DNA of 64,000 nucleotides from Paracoccus sp. S-4012 (GCF_009674885.1 NZ_WKKA01000005.1:124001-188000), one strand, 5' to 3'; shown: positions 17,326-26,326, numbered from the stretch's first letter. Program-made: numbers and translations. Notes: generated by a model from the letters alone, not told the origin.

Positions 17326-18141
17326 CTACCCCTCGATCTTCGAGGCGATGCGGCCCACGCGGTCGATCTCGATCACGATCTCGTCGCCGGGCTTCATGAA
17401 CACCGGAGGCGTGCGCGCGTAGCCGACGCCCGAGGGCGTGCCGGTGGCGATCAGGTCGCCGGGCTTCAGGGTCATGAACTCGCTGATGATCGAGATCGCC
17501 TTCGCGACGGGGAAGATCATCATGTCGGTGTTGGCGTCCTGCATCACCTGCCCGTTCAGGATCGCGCGGATGCCGAGGCCGGTGGCACCCTTGGGCAGCT
17601 CGTCGGGCGTGACGATCTCCTCGCCGGTGACGCCGGTGCGGTCGAAGTTCTTGCCTGGCGTCCATTGCGCGCCCTTGCGCTGATAGTCGCGGATCGAGAT
17701 GTCGTTGAAGACGCCGTAGCCGAAGACGTGGTCGAGCGCCTGCGCCTCGGGGATCGCGCGGCCGCCCTTGCCGATCACGACCAGAAGCTCGGCCTCCCAG
17801 TCCATGCGGTCGCTGACCGCGGGCATCGGCACCGCCTCGCCATTGGCGGCGAGCGAGGTGTCCACCCGCAGGAACAGGCCCGGATAGTCCGGCGGCTCAC
17901 GGCCGCCCTCCTTGGCGTGCTCGGCATAGTTCAGGCCGATGCAGATGATCCGCGCGCCGGGGATCAGCGGGATGGCCGGGGTCCAGCCCTCGGGCACCCT
18001 CGTGCCGGGTTGCAGGCCGGTTTCCGCGAGGCTGCCGAACGCTTCGGCACTGGCCGGGAAGGCCCCCGCGTCCCGCAGCCCGTCCTCCGTCCTGATGCCG
18101 ATGCGGGTCTCGTTGCCCGTCCGATAGCTCACGATGCGCAT
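17326..18141 (-). CDS. Fumarylacetoacetate hydrolase (FAH) family protein
   Basis: A 271-residue FAH-fold protein. The segments IICIGLNYAEHAKEG, PGLFLRVDTSL, DWEAELLVVIGKGGRAI (two Glu metal ligands), VFGYGVFNDISIRDYQ (Asp ligand) and ISEFMTLKPGDLIATGTPSGVGYARTP are the standard order for the 2-hydroxyhepta-diene-dioate isomerase/ureidoglycolate-lyase-like group. Members hydrolyse or decarboxylate beta-keto acids. Shine-Dalgarno AGGGAG precedes the ATG. It is the last gene of the minus-strand Opp-type operon, 15 bases after the GntR gene, so it probably acts late on a carbon skeleton brought in by that transporter. It ends 3 bases from the convergent racemase-family gene. Confidence 0.87.
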   Translation of the reverse strand: MRIVSYRTGNETRIGIRTEDGLRDAGAFPASAEAFGSLAETGLQPGTRVPEGWTPAIPLIPGARIICIGLNYAEHAKEGGREPPDYPGLFLRVDTSLAANGEAVPMPAVSDRMDWEAELLVVIGKGGRAIPEAQALDHVFGYGVFNDISIRDYQRKGAQWTPGKNFDRTGVTGEEIVTPDELPKGATGLGIRAILNGQVMQDANTDMMIFPVAKAISIISEFMTLKPGDLIATGTPSGVGYARTPPVFMKPGDEIVIEIDRVGRIASKIEG

Positions 18142-18156
18142 TGTCTGCTCCCTGGT

Positions 18157-18816
18157 TCAGTCGTCTTCAGATGCCCGGCCGGAGGCGAGGCCCGACAGCC
18201 GGAAATAGGTTGCCCGCGCGGCATGGAGATGCGCGGTCATCACCGCCTCGGCCCAGTCGGGATCGTTGAGGCGGAAGGCGGCCAGCAGCTCGCGGTGATG
18301 CGACTGGCTGCGCTCCAGCTCCTCGGCGGTCCAGCCGCGGAAGGTCGGGCTGGTGATCCGCCGCCGCGCCACGCTGCGCACCGTGCTGTCGAGCGCGCCG
18401 CTGCCCGACTGCTTGAGGATCGCCCAGTGGAAGCCCTCGTTCGCCTGCCGGTAGAGGCGCAGGTCCGGCTCGGCCGCGAGGCGGGCGGTCTCCATCTCCG
18501 CGATCCGCGCCTCGAGGGCGGCGAGGAAGCCCTCGTCCACCCGCGACGCCGCCAGCTTCGCGGCCATCGGCTCGAGCCGGGCGCGGACCATGAAGATATC
18601 CACGACCGTGACCGGGTTCACCTCGGCCAGATAGGCGCGGCGGTTCTCGCGCCGCTCGATGATTCCTTCGGATTGCAGCCGCTTCATCGCCTCGCGGACC
18701 GGGGTGCGGCTGACCTGCAGACGCTCGGCCAGCTGCTCCTCGGGCATCGGATCGCCGCTGATATACTCGCCCGCGAGGATCAGGCCGCGGATCAGCTCAT
18801 AGACGTCCTGGCGCAT
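18157..18816 (-). CDS. GntR-family transcriptional regulator, FCD (FadR) subgroup
   Basis: A 220-residue regulator from the ATG at 18816; an upstream ATG at 18861 would overlap the hydrolase gene and neither has a clear Shine-Dalgarno. N-terminal winged helix: LAERLQVSRTPVREAMKRLQSEGIIERRENR. The C-terminal FCD domain has the usual metal-site histidines in QANEGFHWAIL, SQSHHRELLAAF and MTAHLHAAR. FCD regulators bind small carboxylic-acid effectors and usually repress nearby catabolic genes. It sits inside the Opp-type operon between the alpha/beta hydrolase and FAH genes. TGTATACA-type sites upstream of the operon are candidate targets. Confidence 0.85.
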   Translation of the reverse strand: MRQDVYELIRGLILAGEYISGDPMPEEQLAERLQVSRTPVREAMKRLQSEGIIERRENRRAYLAEVNPVTVVDIFMVRARLEPMAAKLAASRVDEGFLAALEARIAEMETARLAAEPDLRLYRQANEGFHWAILKQSGSGALDSTVRSVARRRITSPTFRGWTAEELERSQSHHRELLAAFRLNDPDWAEAVMTAHLHAARATYFRLSGLASGRASEDD

Positions 18817-18823
18817 GGCTGCG

Positions 18824-19999
18824 TCAGACGAAGTCCCGCGCGCGCAGCCAGTCGAGGACATGGCCCGCGGCGGTGTTCAGGTGCTCGGGCTGACCGACGA
18901 AGTAGTGGTTCGCCCCCTCCACCAGATGCATCGTCTTGTCGCGGCTGCCCATCGCGTCGTGGATCAGGCGCGTATGGCTCTGCGGCACGGCATCGTCGGC
19001 GCCGCATTCGATGGCGAGGAACGGCACCGTGATCGCGCGGCCGCATTTCAGGCTGTCGGCGCGGGCGTCGTCGATGGACCATTGCGACAGCCAGCTGCGC
19101 AGCGTCGAGAAGCGGGCGAGGCCGACGGGGCCGCTGTTCACCGTCTCCGGATGGCCGAGATAGGTCCAGAGCGGCTTGCGGCCGTTCGGCTCGATCGTGG
19201 TGTCGATGAAGCGCGGGTCGGCCATGGTGCGGTAGGTGACGAAACCGCGCTCGACCTCGGCCCCGCCGCGGGCCTTGAGCGTGTCGAGCGTGTCGCGCAC
19301 GCGGGCGGTGATGCGGCGCACGCGGTCAAGCTGGGCGGCGCGGTAGGTGTCGAGGAACTCCGCGTCGAAGCGCCGGTCGGCATAGCCGGGACCGTAGAGG
19401 TCGAGCGCCGGGTCGCGGTCGTCGGGGTCGTTCTCGTCCCGCACCGAGGGGTCGATCCATTCCGCCAGCAGCCGCGCCCGCGAGTAGTGTGCCGCGAGGT
19501 TCATCTGCGCGTCCGCGGGGATCAGCCCGGCGGCGCGGATATCGGCCGGATCGCCCGCGGGCGTGTCGGTCACGGTCGGGTTCTCGGCCTGGCTCTGGTA
19601 GTAAGAGGCCAGCGAGCCGCCCCCGCTCCAGCCGCAGAGGACGATCTTCTCGTAGCCCCAATCCTCCTTCGCGGCGCGGATATAGGCGCCGAGATCGACC
19701 AGCACGTTCTCCATGATCAGCGCCGTGTCGTTGCGCTGATAGCGGCTGCCGGCGGCGAGGACATGGCAGCCGAGCGCCGCGAGGCGGTTCGGCAGCGGCA
19801 GCAGTTGCAGCGTCGAGGCCGGGTGCATGAAGATCAGCAGGGTCTTGCTCTCGTGCCCCTGGGGGCGGATCAGCACGCCCTCGAGGTTGACCATGCCCTG
19901 ACTGCCGGAGAAGCCGTAGGTTTCCGTGAAGGCGGCCGGATTGCGGAAGGCGATGTGCTTCCAGAGGCGTTCGACGGGGTATTCCTGCGCTTCGGTCAT
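18824..19999 (-). CDS. Alpha/beta hydrolase
   Basis: A 391-residue alpha/beta hydrolase. The ATG at 19999 is chosen for the AGGAAG Shine-Dalgarno just upstream. Nucleophile Ser125 lies in CGWSGGGSL (GxSxG). The acid is probably in AIECGADDAVP and the His in VEGANHYFVGQPEHL, giving a full triad. An additional region of about 150 residues between the nucleophile and the acid, containing VRDENDPDDRDPALDLYGPGYADRRF, is a lid-like insertion. No signal peptide, so it is cytoplasmic. It lies between the OppF-type ATPase and the GntR gene in one operon, so it is a likely esterase or amidase for the imported compound. The precise substrate is not recognisable. Confidence 0.82.
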   Translation of the reverse strand: MTEAQEYPVERLWKHIAFRNPAAFTETYGFSGSQGMVNLEGVLIRPQGHESKTLLIFMHPASTLQLLPLPNRLAALGCHVLAAGSRYQRNDTALIMENVLVDLGAYIRAAKEDWGYEKIVLCGWSGGGSLASYYQSQAENPTVTDTPAGDPADIRAAGLIPADAQMNLAAHYSRARLLAEWIDPSVRDENDPDDRDPALDLYGPGYADRRFDAEFLDTYRAAQLDRVRRITARVRDTLDTLKARGGAEVERGFVTYRTMADPRFIDTTIEPNGRKPLWTYLGHPETVNSGPVGLARFSTLRSWLSQWSIDDARADSLKCGRAITVPFLAIECGADDAVPQSHTRLIHDAMGSRDKTMHLVEGANHYFVGQPEHLNTAAGHVLDWLRARDFV

Positions 20000-20030
20000 G
20001 TCGTCTTCCTGTGGGTCTTCGTGTGTCAGA

Positions 20031-21089
20031 TCAGGCGGCGATGGCCGCGGCATCCTTCGCCGCCTCGGCGGCCACGGGGGTTCCGGCGAGCGCGCCGTAG
20101 AGGTGGCAGCGCGCCGTGCGGCCGTCGCCCTCGCGCAGCAGGTCCGGCTCCGCCCTTCGGCAGATCTCCTGCGCGTAGGGGCAGCGGGTCACGAAGCGGC
20201 AGCCCGCAGGCACGTTTAGCGGCGAGGGCACGTCGCCCTCGAGGACCACGCGCGGGCGACGGACCAGCGGGTCCACGTTCGGGATCGCCGCCATCAGGCG
20301 CTGCGTATAGGGGTGCTTCGGGTGCCGCAGGATGGTCCGGACCGGCCCCTCCTCGACCACGCGGCCGAGATACATCACCGCCACGCGGTCGCAGATGTAG
20401 CCCACGGTGGCGATGTCGTGCGAGATGTAGAGCACCGCGAGGCCGAGATTGCGCGACAGCTCGTCCAGCAGTTCCAGCACGCCCGCCTGCACCGACACGT
20501 CCAGCATCGACACCGGCTCGTCGGCGACGATGAAGGACGGATCGAGGACGAGGCCGCGGGCGATCGCCACCCGCTGCCGCTGGCCGCCCGAGAGGTCGGA
20601 GGGGAAGCGGTCCTCGAACTCCTCCGGCGGCAGGCGGACCTTGCGCAGCGCGTCGCGCATCCGCTCGGTCCGGTCGGCGCGGGTGCCGATGCCGTGGATC
20701 TGCAGCGCCTCGCCGACGATCCGGCCCACGGTCAGGCGCGGGTTCAGCGAGCTGTAAGGGTCCTGAAAGATGATCTGCGCGCGGGCGCGATAGGCCTTGA
20801 GGCGGGCGCCCGCGATGCCGGTGATCGGCTGGCCGTCGTGGAGGATCTCGCCGCCGGTCGGCTCGACCATCCGCACGAGGGTCATGCCGAGGGTGGACTT
20901 GCCGCAGCCGCTCTCGCCCACGAGGCCCACGACCTCGCCCGCGCGGATCGTCAGGTCGACGCCGTCGAGGGCGCGGGCGACTTGCGGCTTCTGCCCGGCG
21001 AGCGCCGTAAAGACGCCGCCGCCGACGCGGAAATGGGTCTTCAGGTCGCGGGCCTCGATCATCGGCGCGGCGGAGGCTGGCTGTCTCAC
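20031..21089 (-). CDS. ABC transporter ATP-binding protein, OppF type
   Basis: A 352-residue ATPase. Walker [10 protein letters not shown] at 58-66, [19 protein letters not shown]-loop, signature [15 protein letters not shown], Walker [15 protein letters not shown], and switch YISHDIATV. The C-terminal oligopeptide-transporter domain carries [20 protein letters not shown] and a Cys cluster ([21 protein letters not shown]) that in OppD/OppF/DppD proteins can hold an iron-sulfur cluster. The GTG start overlaps the stop of the OppD-type gene (GTGA), so the two are coupled. It forms the second ATPase of the importer encoded upstream on the minus strand. Confidence 0.92.
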   Translation of the reverse strand: MRQPASAAPMIEARDLKTHFRVGGGVFTALAGQKPQVARALDGVDLTIRAGEVVGLVGESGCGKSTLGMTLVRMVEPTGGEILHDGQPITGIAGARLKAYRARAQIIFQDPYSSLNPRLTVGRIVGEALQIHGIGTRADRTERMRDALRKVRLPPEEFEDRFPSDLSGGQRQRVAIARGLVLDPSFIVADEPVSMLDVSVQAGVLELLDELSRNLGLAVLYISHDIATVGYICDRVAVMYLGRVVEEGPVRTILRHPKHPYTQRLMAAIPNVDPLVRRPRVVLEGDVPSPLNVPAGCRFVTRCPYAQEICRRAEPDLLREGDGRTARCHLYGALAGTPVAAEAAKDAAAIAA

Positions 21090-22162
21090 GCGGCGGCTTC
21101 CTTCACGGCCCAGGTCTCGGGCAGCAGGCCCAGCCGGCGGAAATCCTCGGCCCGCTCGGCGTAGTGGCAGGCCGCGGAATGGCCCGGCTCAAGCTCCCGC
21201 AGGGGCGGAGTTTCGACCCGGCAACGCTCGGTGGCAAAGGGGCAGCGCGGGGCGAAGCGGCAGCCGGGCGGGGGGTTCAGCAGGTTCGGCAGGCCCCCGG
21301 CGATGGAGATCAGCGGCGGCCGCGCCTCGCCCTCCTCCGGCATCCGCGGGAAGGCGTTGTGCAGCCCGATGGTGTAGGGGTGGCGCGGCTTCACCAGCAC
21401 TTCGGCTACCGGCCCCTTCTCGATGATCTGGCCGGCATACATCACCGCCACCATGTCGCAGTTCTCGGCCACGAGGCCGATGTCGTGCGTGACCAGGATC
21501 ATCGAGCGGTGCAGCAATTCCTGGATGCCGCGGATGCGCGACATGATCTGGTCCTGCATGATCGGGTCGAGCGCGGTGGTCGGCTCGTCCGCCAGCAGCA
21601 GCCCGGCGTTGAGGCTGAGCGCCATGGCGATCACCGCCCGCTGCCGCATCCCGCCCGAGAACTGGTGCGGGAACTCGTTCAGCCGATGGGCGGGGAGGCC
21701 GACGAGGCGGAACAGCGTCTCGGCCCGGCGCCACGCGGTGGCGCGGTCCACCGCCTCATGCGCGCGGATCGACTCGACGATCTGGTCGCCCACGCGGATC
21801 ACCGGGTCGAGCGCGTTCATCGCGCTCTGCGTGATGAGCGCGACCTTGTTCCAGCGGACCCGGCGGAGGGCGCGCTTGTCCATCGCCAGCAGGTCCTGTC
21901 CATCGAGCAGCACTCGCCCTTCGATCCGCGTGCCGTCCGGCAGCAGCCGCATCAGCGCCTTGACGACCGTGCTCTTGCCACAGCCGCTCTCGCCCACGAG
22001 GCCGAGGACGGTGCCCGGCTCGACCTCGAAGGAGATGCCGTCAACCGCCTGGAACGGGCCGCGGCGTGTGCGGTAGATGACGCGCAGCCCCTCGACCGTC
22101 AGCCGCACCGGGGGCTTGAGGTTCAGGCGGCGGTCGAAGTCGGTTTCGGTCGCGTCGGCCAT
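21086..22162 (-). CDS. ABC transporter ATP-binding protein, OppD type
   Basis: A 358-residue ATPase starting at the ATG at 22162, with GGAGGAACTG before it. Walker [10 protein letters not shown] at 57-65, Q-loop [20 protein letters not shown], signature [15 protein letters not shown], Walker [15 protein letters not shown], switch LVTHDIGLV. The end has [21 protein letters not shown], the three-to-four Cys C-terminal motif of the Opp/Dpp ATPases. It starts 2 bases after the OppC-type stop. It pairs with the OppF-type protein to drive the two permeases. Confidence 0.92.
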   Translation of the reverse strand: MADATETDFDRRLNLKPPVRLTVEGLRVIYRTRRGPFQAVDGISFEVEPGTVLGLVGESGCGKSTVVKALMRLLPDGTRIEGRVLLDGQDLLAMDKRALRRVRWNKVALITQSAMNALDPVIRVGDQIVESIRAHEAVDRATAWRRAETLFRLVGLPAHRLNEFPHQFSGGMRQRAVIAMALSLNAGLLLADEPTTALDPIMQDQIMSRIRGIQELLHRSMILVTHDIGLVAENCDMVAVMYAGQIIEKGPVAEVLVKPRHPYTIGLHNAFPRMPEEGEARPPLISIAGGLPNLLNPPPGCRFAPRCPFATERCRVETPPLRELEPGHSAACHYAERAEDFRRLGLLPETWAVKEAAA

Positions 22163-22164
22163 GG

Positions 22165-23061
22165 TCAGTTCCTCCGCAGGCGGGGGTTGGTCTGCTCCTC
22201 GAAGGCGCGGCCGATCAGGTAGAGTGCCGAGATCAGCATCACGAGCGCGACCGAGGGCGGCACCACCCACCACCAGGCGGTTCGCAGGTTGCCGCTGGAA
22301 AAGGCGGTGTTGAGCATCTGCCCCCAGCTGACCACCGAGGGGTCGCCGAGGCCGATGAAGCTGAGGCTCGCCTCGGTCAGGATGGCGAAGGCGACCGACA
22401 TGGTGATCCACAGGAACACCACGCGGAACACGTTGGGCAGGATGTGGCGCAGGATGATGTGGAGGTGCGAGGCCCCCGCCGCCCGCGCCCAGCGGACATA
22501 GACCCGCTCGCGCTCGGTCAGCACGGCCGAGCGGATGATCCGCGCGCCGTTGCGCCAGAACAGCAGCGCGATCACGAGGATGATGTTGTTGATGCTGGGA
22601 CCGAGAAGGCCCACGGCGACGATGGCGAAGGGCAGCGTCGGGATCGACAGCGCGACATCGGTGATCCGCATCAGGATGTCGTCGATCAGACCGCCGAAAT
22701 AGCCCGAGATCACCCCGAACATCGTCGAGATCACGCCCACCGCAAGCGCGCCCAGCACTCCCACCATCAGCGCGATGCGGAAGCCGAGGATGAACTGCGA
22801 GAAGACGTCATGGCCGAAGGTCGTGGTGCCGAACCAGTGCTCGGCCGAGGGCGGTTGCAAGCGCAGCAGCCGGCCCTCGGGCGAGAGCGCGGATTCGTAG
22901 GGCGGATGGGTGGCGATCCAGGGCGCGAAGATCGCGATCAGGACGAAAATGCCGAACACCGTCACGCCCGCCACCGCGAAGCTGTCGCTCATCAGCAGGC
23001 GCAGCGGATCGGTCAGCCAGGCCAAGCGGCGGGGCGAGGCGTGTTCTGCGGTCACGGACAT
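22165..23061 (-). CDS. ABC transporter permease, OppC type
   Basis: A 298-residue permease. The N-terminal cytoplasmic part (MSVTAEHASPRRLAWL) is followed by a helix (FAVAGVTVFGIFVLIAIFAPWIA), then HWFGTTTFGHDVFSQFILGFRIAL, where DppC proteins have the equivalent LGTDxxGRD. The EAA loop is VYVRWARAAGASHLHIILRHILPNVF. The end (VMLISALYLIGRAFEEQTNPRLRRN) is typical. It lies 7 bases after the OppB-type gene and 2 bases before the OppD-type gene. Confidence 0.9.
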   Translation of the reverse strand: MSVTAEHASPRRLAWLTDPLRLLMSDSFAVAGVTVFGIFVLIAIFAPWIATHPPYESALSPEGRLLRLQPPSAEHWFGTTTFGHDVFSQFILGFRIALMVGVLGALAVGVISTMFGVISGYFGGLIDDILMRITDVALSIPTLPFAIVAVGLLGPSINNIILVIALLFWRNGARIIRSAVLTERERVYVRWARAAGASHLHIILRHILPNVFRVVFLWITMSVAFAILTEASLSFIGLGDPSVVSWGQMLNTAFSSGNLRTAWWWVVPPSVALVMLISALYLIGRAFEEQTNPRLRRN

Positions 23062-23068
23062 GCGGCCC

Positions 23069-24034
23069 TCACTTGTAGACCACGCGGGGGTCGAGCTTGC
23101 CGTAGGTCAGGTCGGCGGCGAGGTTCGCCAGCACGATCATCACCGCGAGTAGGAAGAAGGCGGCCTGCGCCACCGGATAGTCCTGCCGCGTGACGGCGAG
23201 GACCAGTTCGCGGCCGATGCCGGGCCAGCTGAACACGATCTCGATCACGACGATGCCGGCGATGGTCTCGGCCAGCGCCGGGAACAGCCAGGTGATGAGC
23301 GGCAAGAGCGAGTTGCGCCCCGCGTGCCACGCCACCCGCGCGTCCGAGACGCCCTTGGCGCGGACCAGTTCGATGTAGTCCTCGGTCCGGTTCTCGACCA
23401 CGCCGGAGCGCATCAGGAGCAGGTTCTCAGGCAGGAAGTAGATCACCACCGCCATCAGCGGCAGGATCAGGTGCAGCAGGAAGTCCCAGCGCAGATACCG
23501 CGCGAGGCCGGTCGCGCCGCCCGCATCGCCCATGCCGAAGCCGGGCAGCCAGCCGAGCCAGCTCGAGAAGATCGCCAGCAGCGCGATGCCGATGATGAAG
23601 CTCGGCGTGCCGCGGATGATGGTGGCGACGAGGATCCCGCCGCGCTCGACCGCGCCGCCGCGGCGCGCCCAGCCGACGACCATGCCGAGCGCCGAGCCGA
23701 TCAGCGCGCCCAGCAGCAGGCCCGGCACCGCGATCCAGAGCGTGTTGGCGATGCGCGGCAGCAGCACGTCCCAGACCGGCTGGCGGTAGAAGAACGAGCT
23801 GCCGAAATCGCCGACCAGCAGGTTGCCCATGTAGCGCAGGTACTGCTCCCAGAGCGAGCCGGTCAGCCCCCAGCGTTCCAGCAGCGCCTGCCGCGCCTCC
23901 TCCGAGATGCCGCGCTCGACCAGCATCACGGTCGGGTCCGAGGGCACCACCCGGAACATGAAGAACATGATCGTGGTCACGGCCAGCACCACGAGCACGG
24001 ACTGCGCGAGGCGTCGCAGGATATAGGCGCGCAT
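23069..24034 (-). CDS. ABC transporter permease, OppB type
   Basis: A 321-residue permease with the family N-terminus MRAYILRRLAQSVLVVLAVTT, the RVVPSDPTVM motif, a periplasmic stretch with GDFGSSFFYRQPVWDVLLPRI, the EAA loop (DYIELVRAKGVSDARVAWHAGRNS) and the C-terminal SWPGIGRELVLAVTRQDYPVAQAAFF. Six or so membrane helices are expected. It follows the binding-protein gene after a 73-base gap that contains a hairpin, and forms the channel with the OppC-type protein. Confidence 0.91.
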   Translation of the reverse strand: MRAYILRRLAQSVLVVLAVTTIMFFMFRVVPSDPTVMLVERGISEEARQALLERWGLTGSLWEQYLRYMGNLLVGDFGSSFFYRQPVWDVLLPRIANTLWIAVPGLLLGALIGSALGMVVGWARRGGAVERGGILVATIIRGTPSFIIGIALLAIFSSWLGWLPGFGMGDAGGATGLARYLRWDFLLHLILPLMAVVIYFLPENLLLMRSGVVENRTEDYIELVRAKGVSDARVAWHAGRNSLLPLITWLFPALAETIAGIVVIEIVFSWPGIGRELVLAVTRQDYPVAQAAFFLLAVMIVLANLAADLTYGKLDPRVVYK

Positions 24035-24066
24035 GGTCGGCCGGTTCCCTCAGAAGGTCATGGATG

Positions 24067-24090
24067 GGCCGGGACGCGAACGCCCCGGCC
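24067..24090 (-). promoter_or_regulatory. Intercistronic hairpin after the Opp-type binding-protein gene
   Basis: GGCCGGG at 24067-24073 pairs with CCCGGCC at 24084-24090; an A-C mismatch and two more pairs extend it to a CGAA-type tetraloop. It lies between the binding-protein stop and the OppB-type start. No T-run follows. As with the hairpin after the Dpp-type receptor gene at 4493-4520, a message-stabilising role is a fair inference. Confidence 0.5.
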
Positions 24091-24107
24091 GGATCGCTTG
24101 CGTGGCC

Positions 24108-25733
24108 TCAGCCCGGCGGATAGTGCAGCGCGCCGCGCGAATCCCAGCCGTAGCCGGCCTCCTCGAGGATCGCGCGGGCGGCCTCCACGTCGAACTCGAT
24201 CTGCTCGAGCTCGCCGTTGTGCCAGCGGCCGAGGACGCGCGGCACCTGCCCTTCGGCGGCCGGGATGCCGAAGCCCTGCCAGCCCTCGATCACCACCCGC
24301 TGCTTGTTCGAGGCGGTGCGCAGCGCCATGCGGAAGGCGCGGTCGTCGAAGGGCGCCTTCTCGTTGTTGAGCCAGACGAACATGGTCGAATGCGACGGCA
24401 CTTCGATGAATTCGAGATGGTCGTTCTGCATCGCGAGGTCGTTCATCGTCGCCACAGGCAGCACGGTCGTGGCGATGTCGCCGGTGCCGTCGAGGAGCGC
24501 GGCGCGGATCGCGTCCGCCTGACCCAGCGCGAGGCGGCGCAGGCCGTCATACTGCGGCGGGTTGAAATGGGTCGGATAGGCCTCGAGCTCGTGGACCTCG
24601 TTCACGCGCCAGGTCTTGAACTTGAACGGGCCGCTGCCGACCACCTTCCCGGCGGCGACGATGTCCCATTCGACCGCGTTCTCCGGCGCCTCGGCCCAGA
24701 CATGCTCGGGCAGCAGGAACAGGAAGGTCAACACGGTGGTCTCGAAGGCGGCGTCGGGCTCCTTCAGCTGGACGCGGAAGGTCAGGTCGTCCACCTTCTC
24801 GGCGCCCTCGAGGTTGCCGATCCGCGCCGACATGGCCGGCGGCTGCCACGCGATGACGTTCTGGATGGTGAACACGGCATCGTCCGCCGTCACCGCCTCG
24901 CCGTCGTGGAATGTCATGCCGTCCCGCAGCTTCACCTCGACCGTGCGATCGTCCACCCAGGTCCAGGATTCCGCCGCCCAGGGCACCGTCTCGCCGGCGG
25001 CGTTGTTCTTGGCGAAGGTGTCGAAGATGTAGCGCACCCAGCCGACCGCGCCTTCCTCGGCGAGCGGGTTGTAGGTGCTGACATCCTCGAAATAGGCCCA
25101 GTCGAGCCAGCGGTCGTCGGTCAGCGGCCGCGCCGAGAGCCACGGGTCCACCAGCGATTCATGCGCCGCGACCGGCTCGGGGGAGGTCACGCTCTCCCAT
25201 TTGTCGCTGTTGTAGATGATGCCGTAGGTGCGGTTGATGACCGGAAAGAAGGGCATCTCCTCGACCAACATCTCCTGCAACTCGTGCACCGCCTCGAGCC
25301 GCTCGTCGGGATTGATCATCGCGCGCTGCGCGGTGGCGAGCGCGGTGTATTCCTCGTCGCACCATTTCGAGCCGTTGCGCCGCTGGCCGCAGGCGGCGAT
25401 GTCGTGGACCCAGTAGGCCGGATCGACCCGGTCGGGGTCGGCGCCCACGGTGAAGACGCCGATATCCTCGAGCTGGCCGCCGACGACGAACTGCGACACG
25501 AAGGTCGAGAACTGCACCGGCACCAGCTGCAGCGTGACGCCCAGCTTCTGCCATTCGTCGGCCAGCGCGCGGGCCGACTGCTCGAACTCCGGGCCCATGT
25601 CGGCGGCGTAGTAGACAACGCTCAGCGGCTGCACCGCCTCGCCGAGCGCCGCGTCCTGCGCGAGCGCCGAGGTGGCCGCCAGCAGCCCGACCGCGAGCCC
25701 CGCGCCGAAGCGGCGCGGCTTCAGATGGATCAT
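24108..25733 (-). CDS. ABC transporter substrate-binding protein, peptide family (SBP_bac_5)
   Basis: A 541-residue periplasmic receptor with a signal peptide (MIHLKPRRFGAGLAVGLLAA, cleavage near ALA-QD). Family-5 features include VKLRDGMTFHDGEAVTADDAVFTIQN, KVVGSGPFKFKTW and MALRTASNKQRVV. The gene order here resembles family-5 receptors, but the sequence runs PLSVVYYAADMGPEF at the start and has a long part before the domain-I motif, so an internal ordering unlike the textbook members is possible. It is the first gene of the minus-strand operon and defines the import specificity for the hydrolase and FAH genes downstream. The upstream 290 bases hold candidate GntR sites. Confidence 0.88.
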   Translation of the reverse strand: MIHLKPRRFGAGLAVGLLAATSALAQDAALGEAVQPLSVVYYAADMGPEFEQSARALADEWQKLGVTLQLVPVQFSTFVSQFVVGGQLEDIGVFTVGADPDRVDPAYWVHDIAACGQRRNGSKWCDEEYTALATAQRAMINPDERLEAVHELQEMLVEEMPFFPVINRTYGIIYNSDKWESVTSPEPVAAHESLVDPWLSARPLTDDRWLDWAYFEDVSTYNPLAEEGAVGWVRYIFDTFAKNNAAGETVPWAAESWTWVDDRTVEVKLRDGMTFHDGEAVTADDAVFTIQNVIAWQPPAMSARIGNLEGAEKVDDLTFRVQLKEPDAAFETTVLTFLFLLPEHVWAEAPENAVEWDIVAAGKVVGSGPFKFKTWRVNEVHELEAYPTHFNPPQYDGLRRLALGQADAIRAALLDGTGDIATTVLPVATMNDLAMQNDHLEFIEVPSHSTMFVWLNNEKAPFDDRAFRMALRTASNKQRVVIEGWQGFGIPAAEGQVPRVLGRWHNGELEQIEFDVEAARAILEEAGYGWDSRGALHYPPG

Positions 25734-25806
25734 GTCCTCTCCCTCCCCCCAACTGTGCCTGTTGGCACTGTCGCGCCCTCGCCGGGGCGCGAATGGCGGC
25801 GAGGTT

Positions 25807-25814
25807 TGTATACA
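25807..25814. promoter_or_regulatory. Candidate GntR/FCD operator before the Opp-type operon
   Basis: A perfect TGTATACA palindrome within TTTGTATACATTG, 74 bases before the receptor-gene start. A TTGACC hexamer on the minus strand (25825-25830) lies just upstream and could be the -35 element, putting the palindrome inside the promoter. FadR-type regulators commonly bind TNGTNNNACNA-like palindromes of this kind, and an FCD regulator gene is in the same operon. A weaker copy (TTGTATGCA) is at 25913-25921. Nothing else is evident in the 25734-26023 gap. Confidence 0.45.
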
Positions 25815-25912
25815 TTGTTGCCCTGGTCAAGCGATTTTGATCCGGTGTTACCTGCGCTGTTTGGCGGTTCGCGAGCGGGTCGTGCCGGACCGGCGGTTGG
25901 CCCTGCCCGGCT

Positions 25913-25921
25913 TTGTATGCA
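25913..25921. promoter_or_regulatory. Second, weaker GntR-type half-match
   Basis: TTGTATGCA shares seven of nine positions with the TTGTATACA at 25806-25814 and lies 107 bases further from the receptor gene. It could be a secondary site, but short matches occur by chance, so support is low. Confidence 0.2.
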
Positions 25922-26023
25922 GAAACCCGGCCGGGTTGGCGCCGCTCCACGGCATCATGCCGCGGCCGATCGCGGAGCGATGTCCGCCCGGCCCTCGCTC
26001 GCTGCCGGGGAGCAATCTGAACC

Positions 26024-26239
26024 TCAGGCGGGGGCCTGCTGCCCCTTCCGCTCGGCCGGATAGCCGGCCTCGGCCAGAGCGGCGAGGATCGCCTGCTCCT
26101 CCGCCTGCGTCGTGACCTGCAGATCACGGGCGGGCGGATCGGTGACGACCTCGGCCTTCGGATCGACGCTCAGGATGGCGTTGGTGACGCGCCGGGCGCA
26201 GGCGCCGCAATGCATGTCGGGGACGGCGAACTGGAACAT
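26024..26239 (-). CDS. copZ: Copper chaperone, heavy-metal-associated domain protein
   Basis: A 71-residue single HMA domain from the ATG at 26239 (AGAGAG upstream). The metal-binding loop reads MHCGACARRV (CxxC), and the rest follows the beta-alpha-beta-beta-alpha-beta pattern, ending in LAALAEAGYPAERKGQ. CopZ proteins carry Cu(I) to the CopA ATPase or to the regulator. It is divergent from copA-cueR, and a CueR-type promoter on the minus strand lies 32-62 bases before its start. The CxxC loop here begins with His-Cys rather than Thr-Cys, which is common in alphaproteobacterial members. Confidence 0.88.
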   Translation of the reverse strand: MFQFAVPDMHCGACARRVTNAILSVDPKAEVVTDPPARDLQVTTQAEEQAILAALAEAGYPAERKGQQAPA

Positions 26240-26270
26240 GCGAACTCTCTTTCGGGGTTGTCCTCCGGTC

Positions 26271-26301
26271 AAGCTGGGCCTTGCCACGATGGCAAGGTCA
26301 A
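26271..26301 (-). promoter_or_regulatory. CueR-type promoter for copZ
   Basis: On the minus strand: -35 TTGACC (26296-26301), a 19-base spacer, and a weak -10 CAGCTT (26271-26276). The spacer holds the dyad CCTTGCC-ACGAT-GGCAAGG (26279-26297, read on the plus strand). A 19-base spacer with a dyad inside it is the mark of promoters activated by MerR-family proteins through DNA distortion. The CueR gene is 2.6 kb away in the same locus. Confidence 0.75.
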
Positions 26302-26326
26302 GGGCCGCCACCCCGCAGGACAGGCC

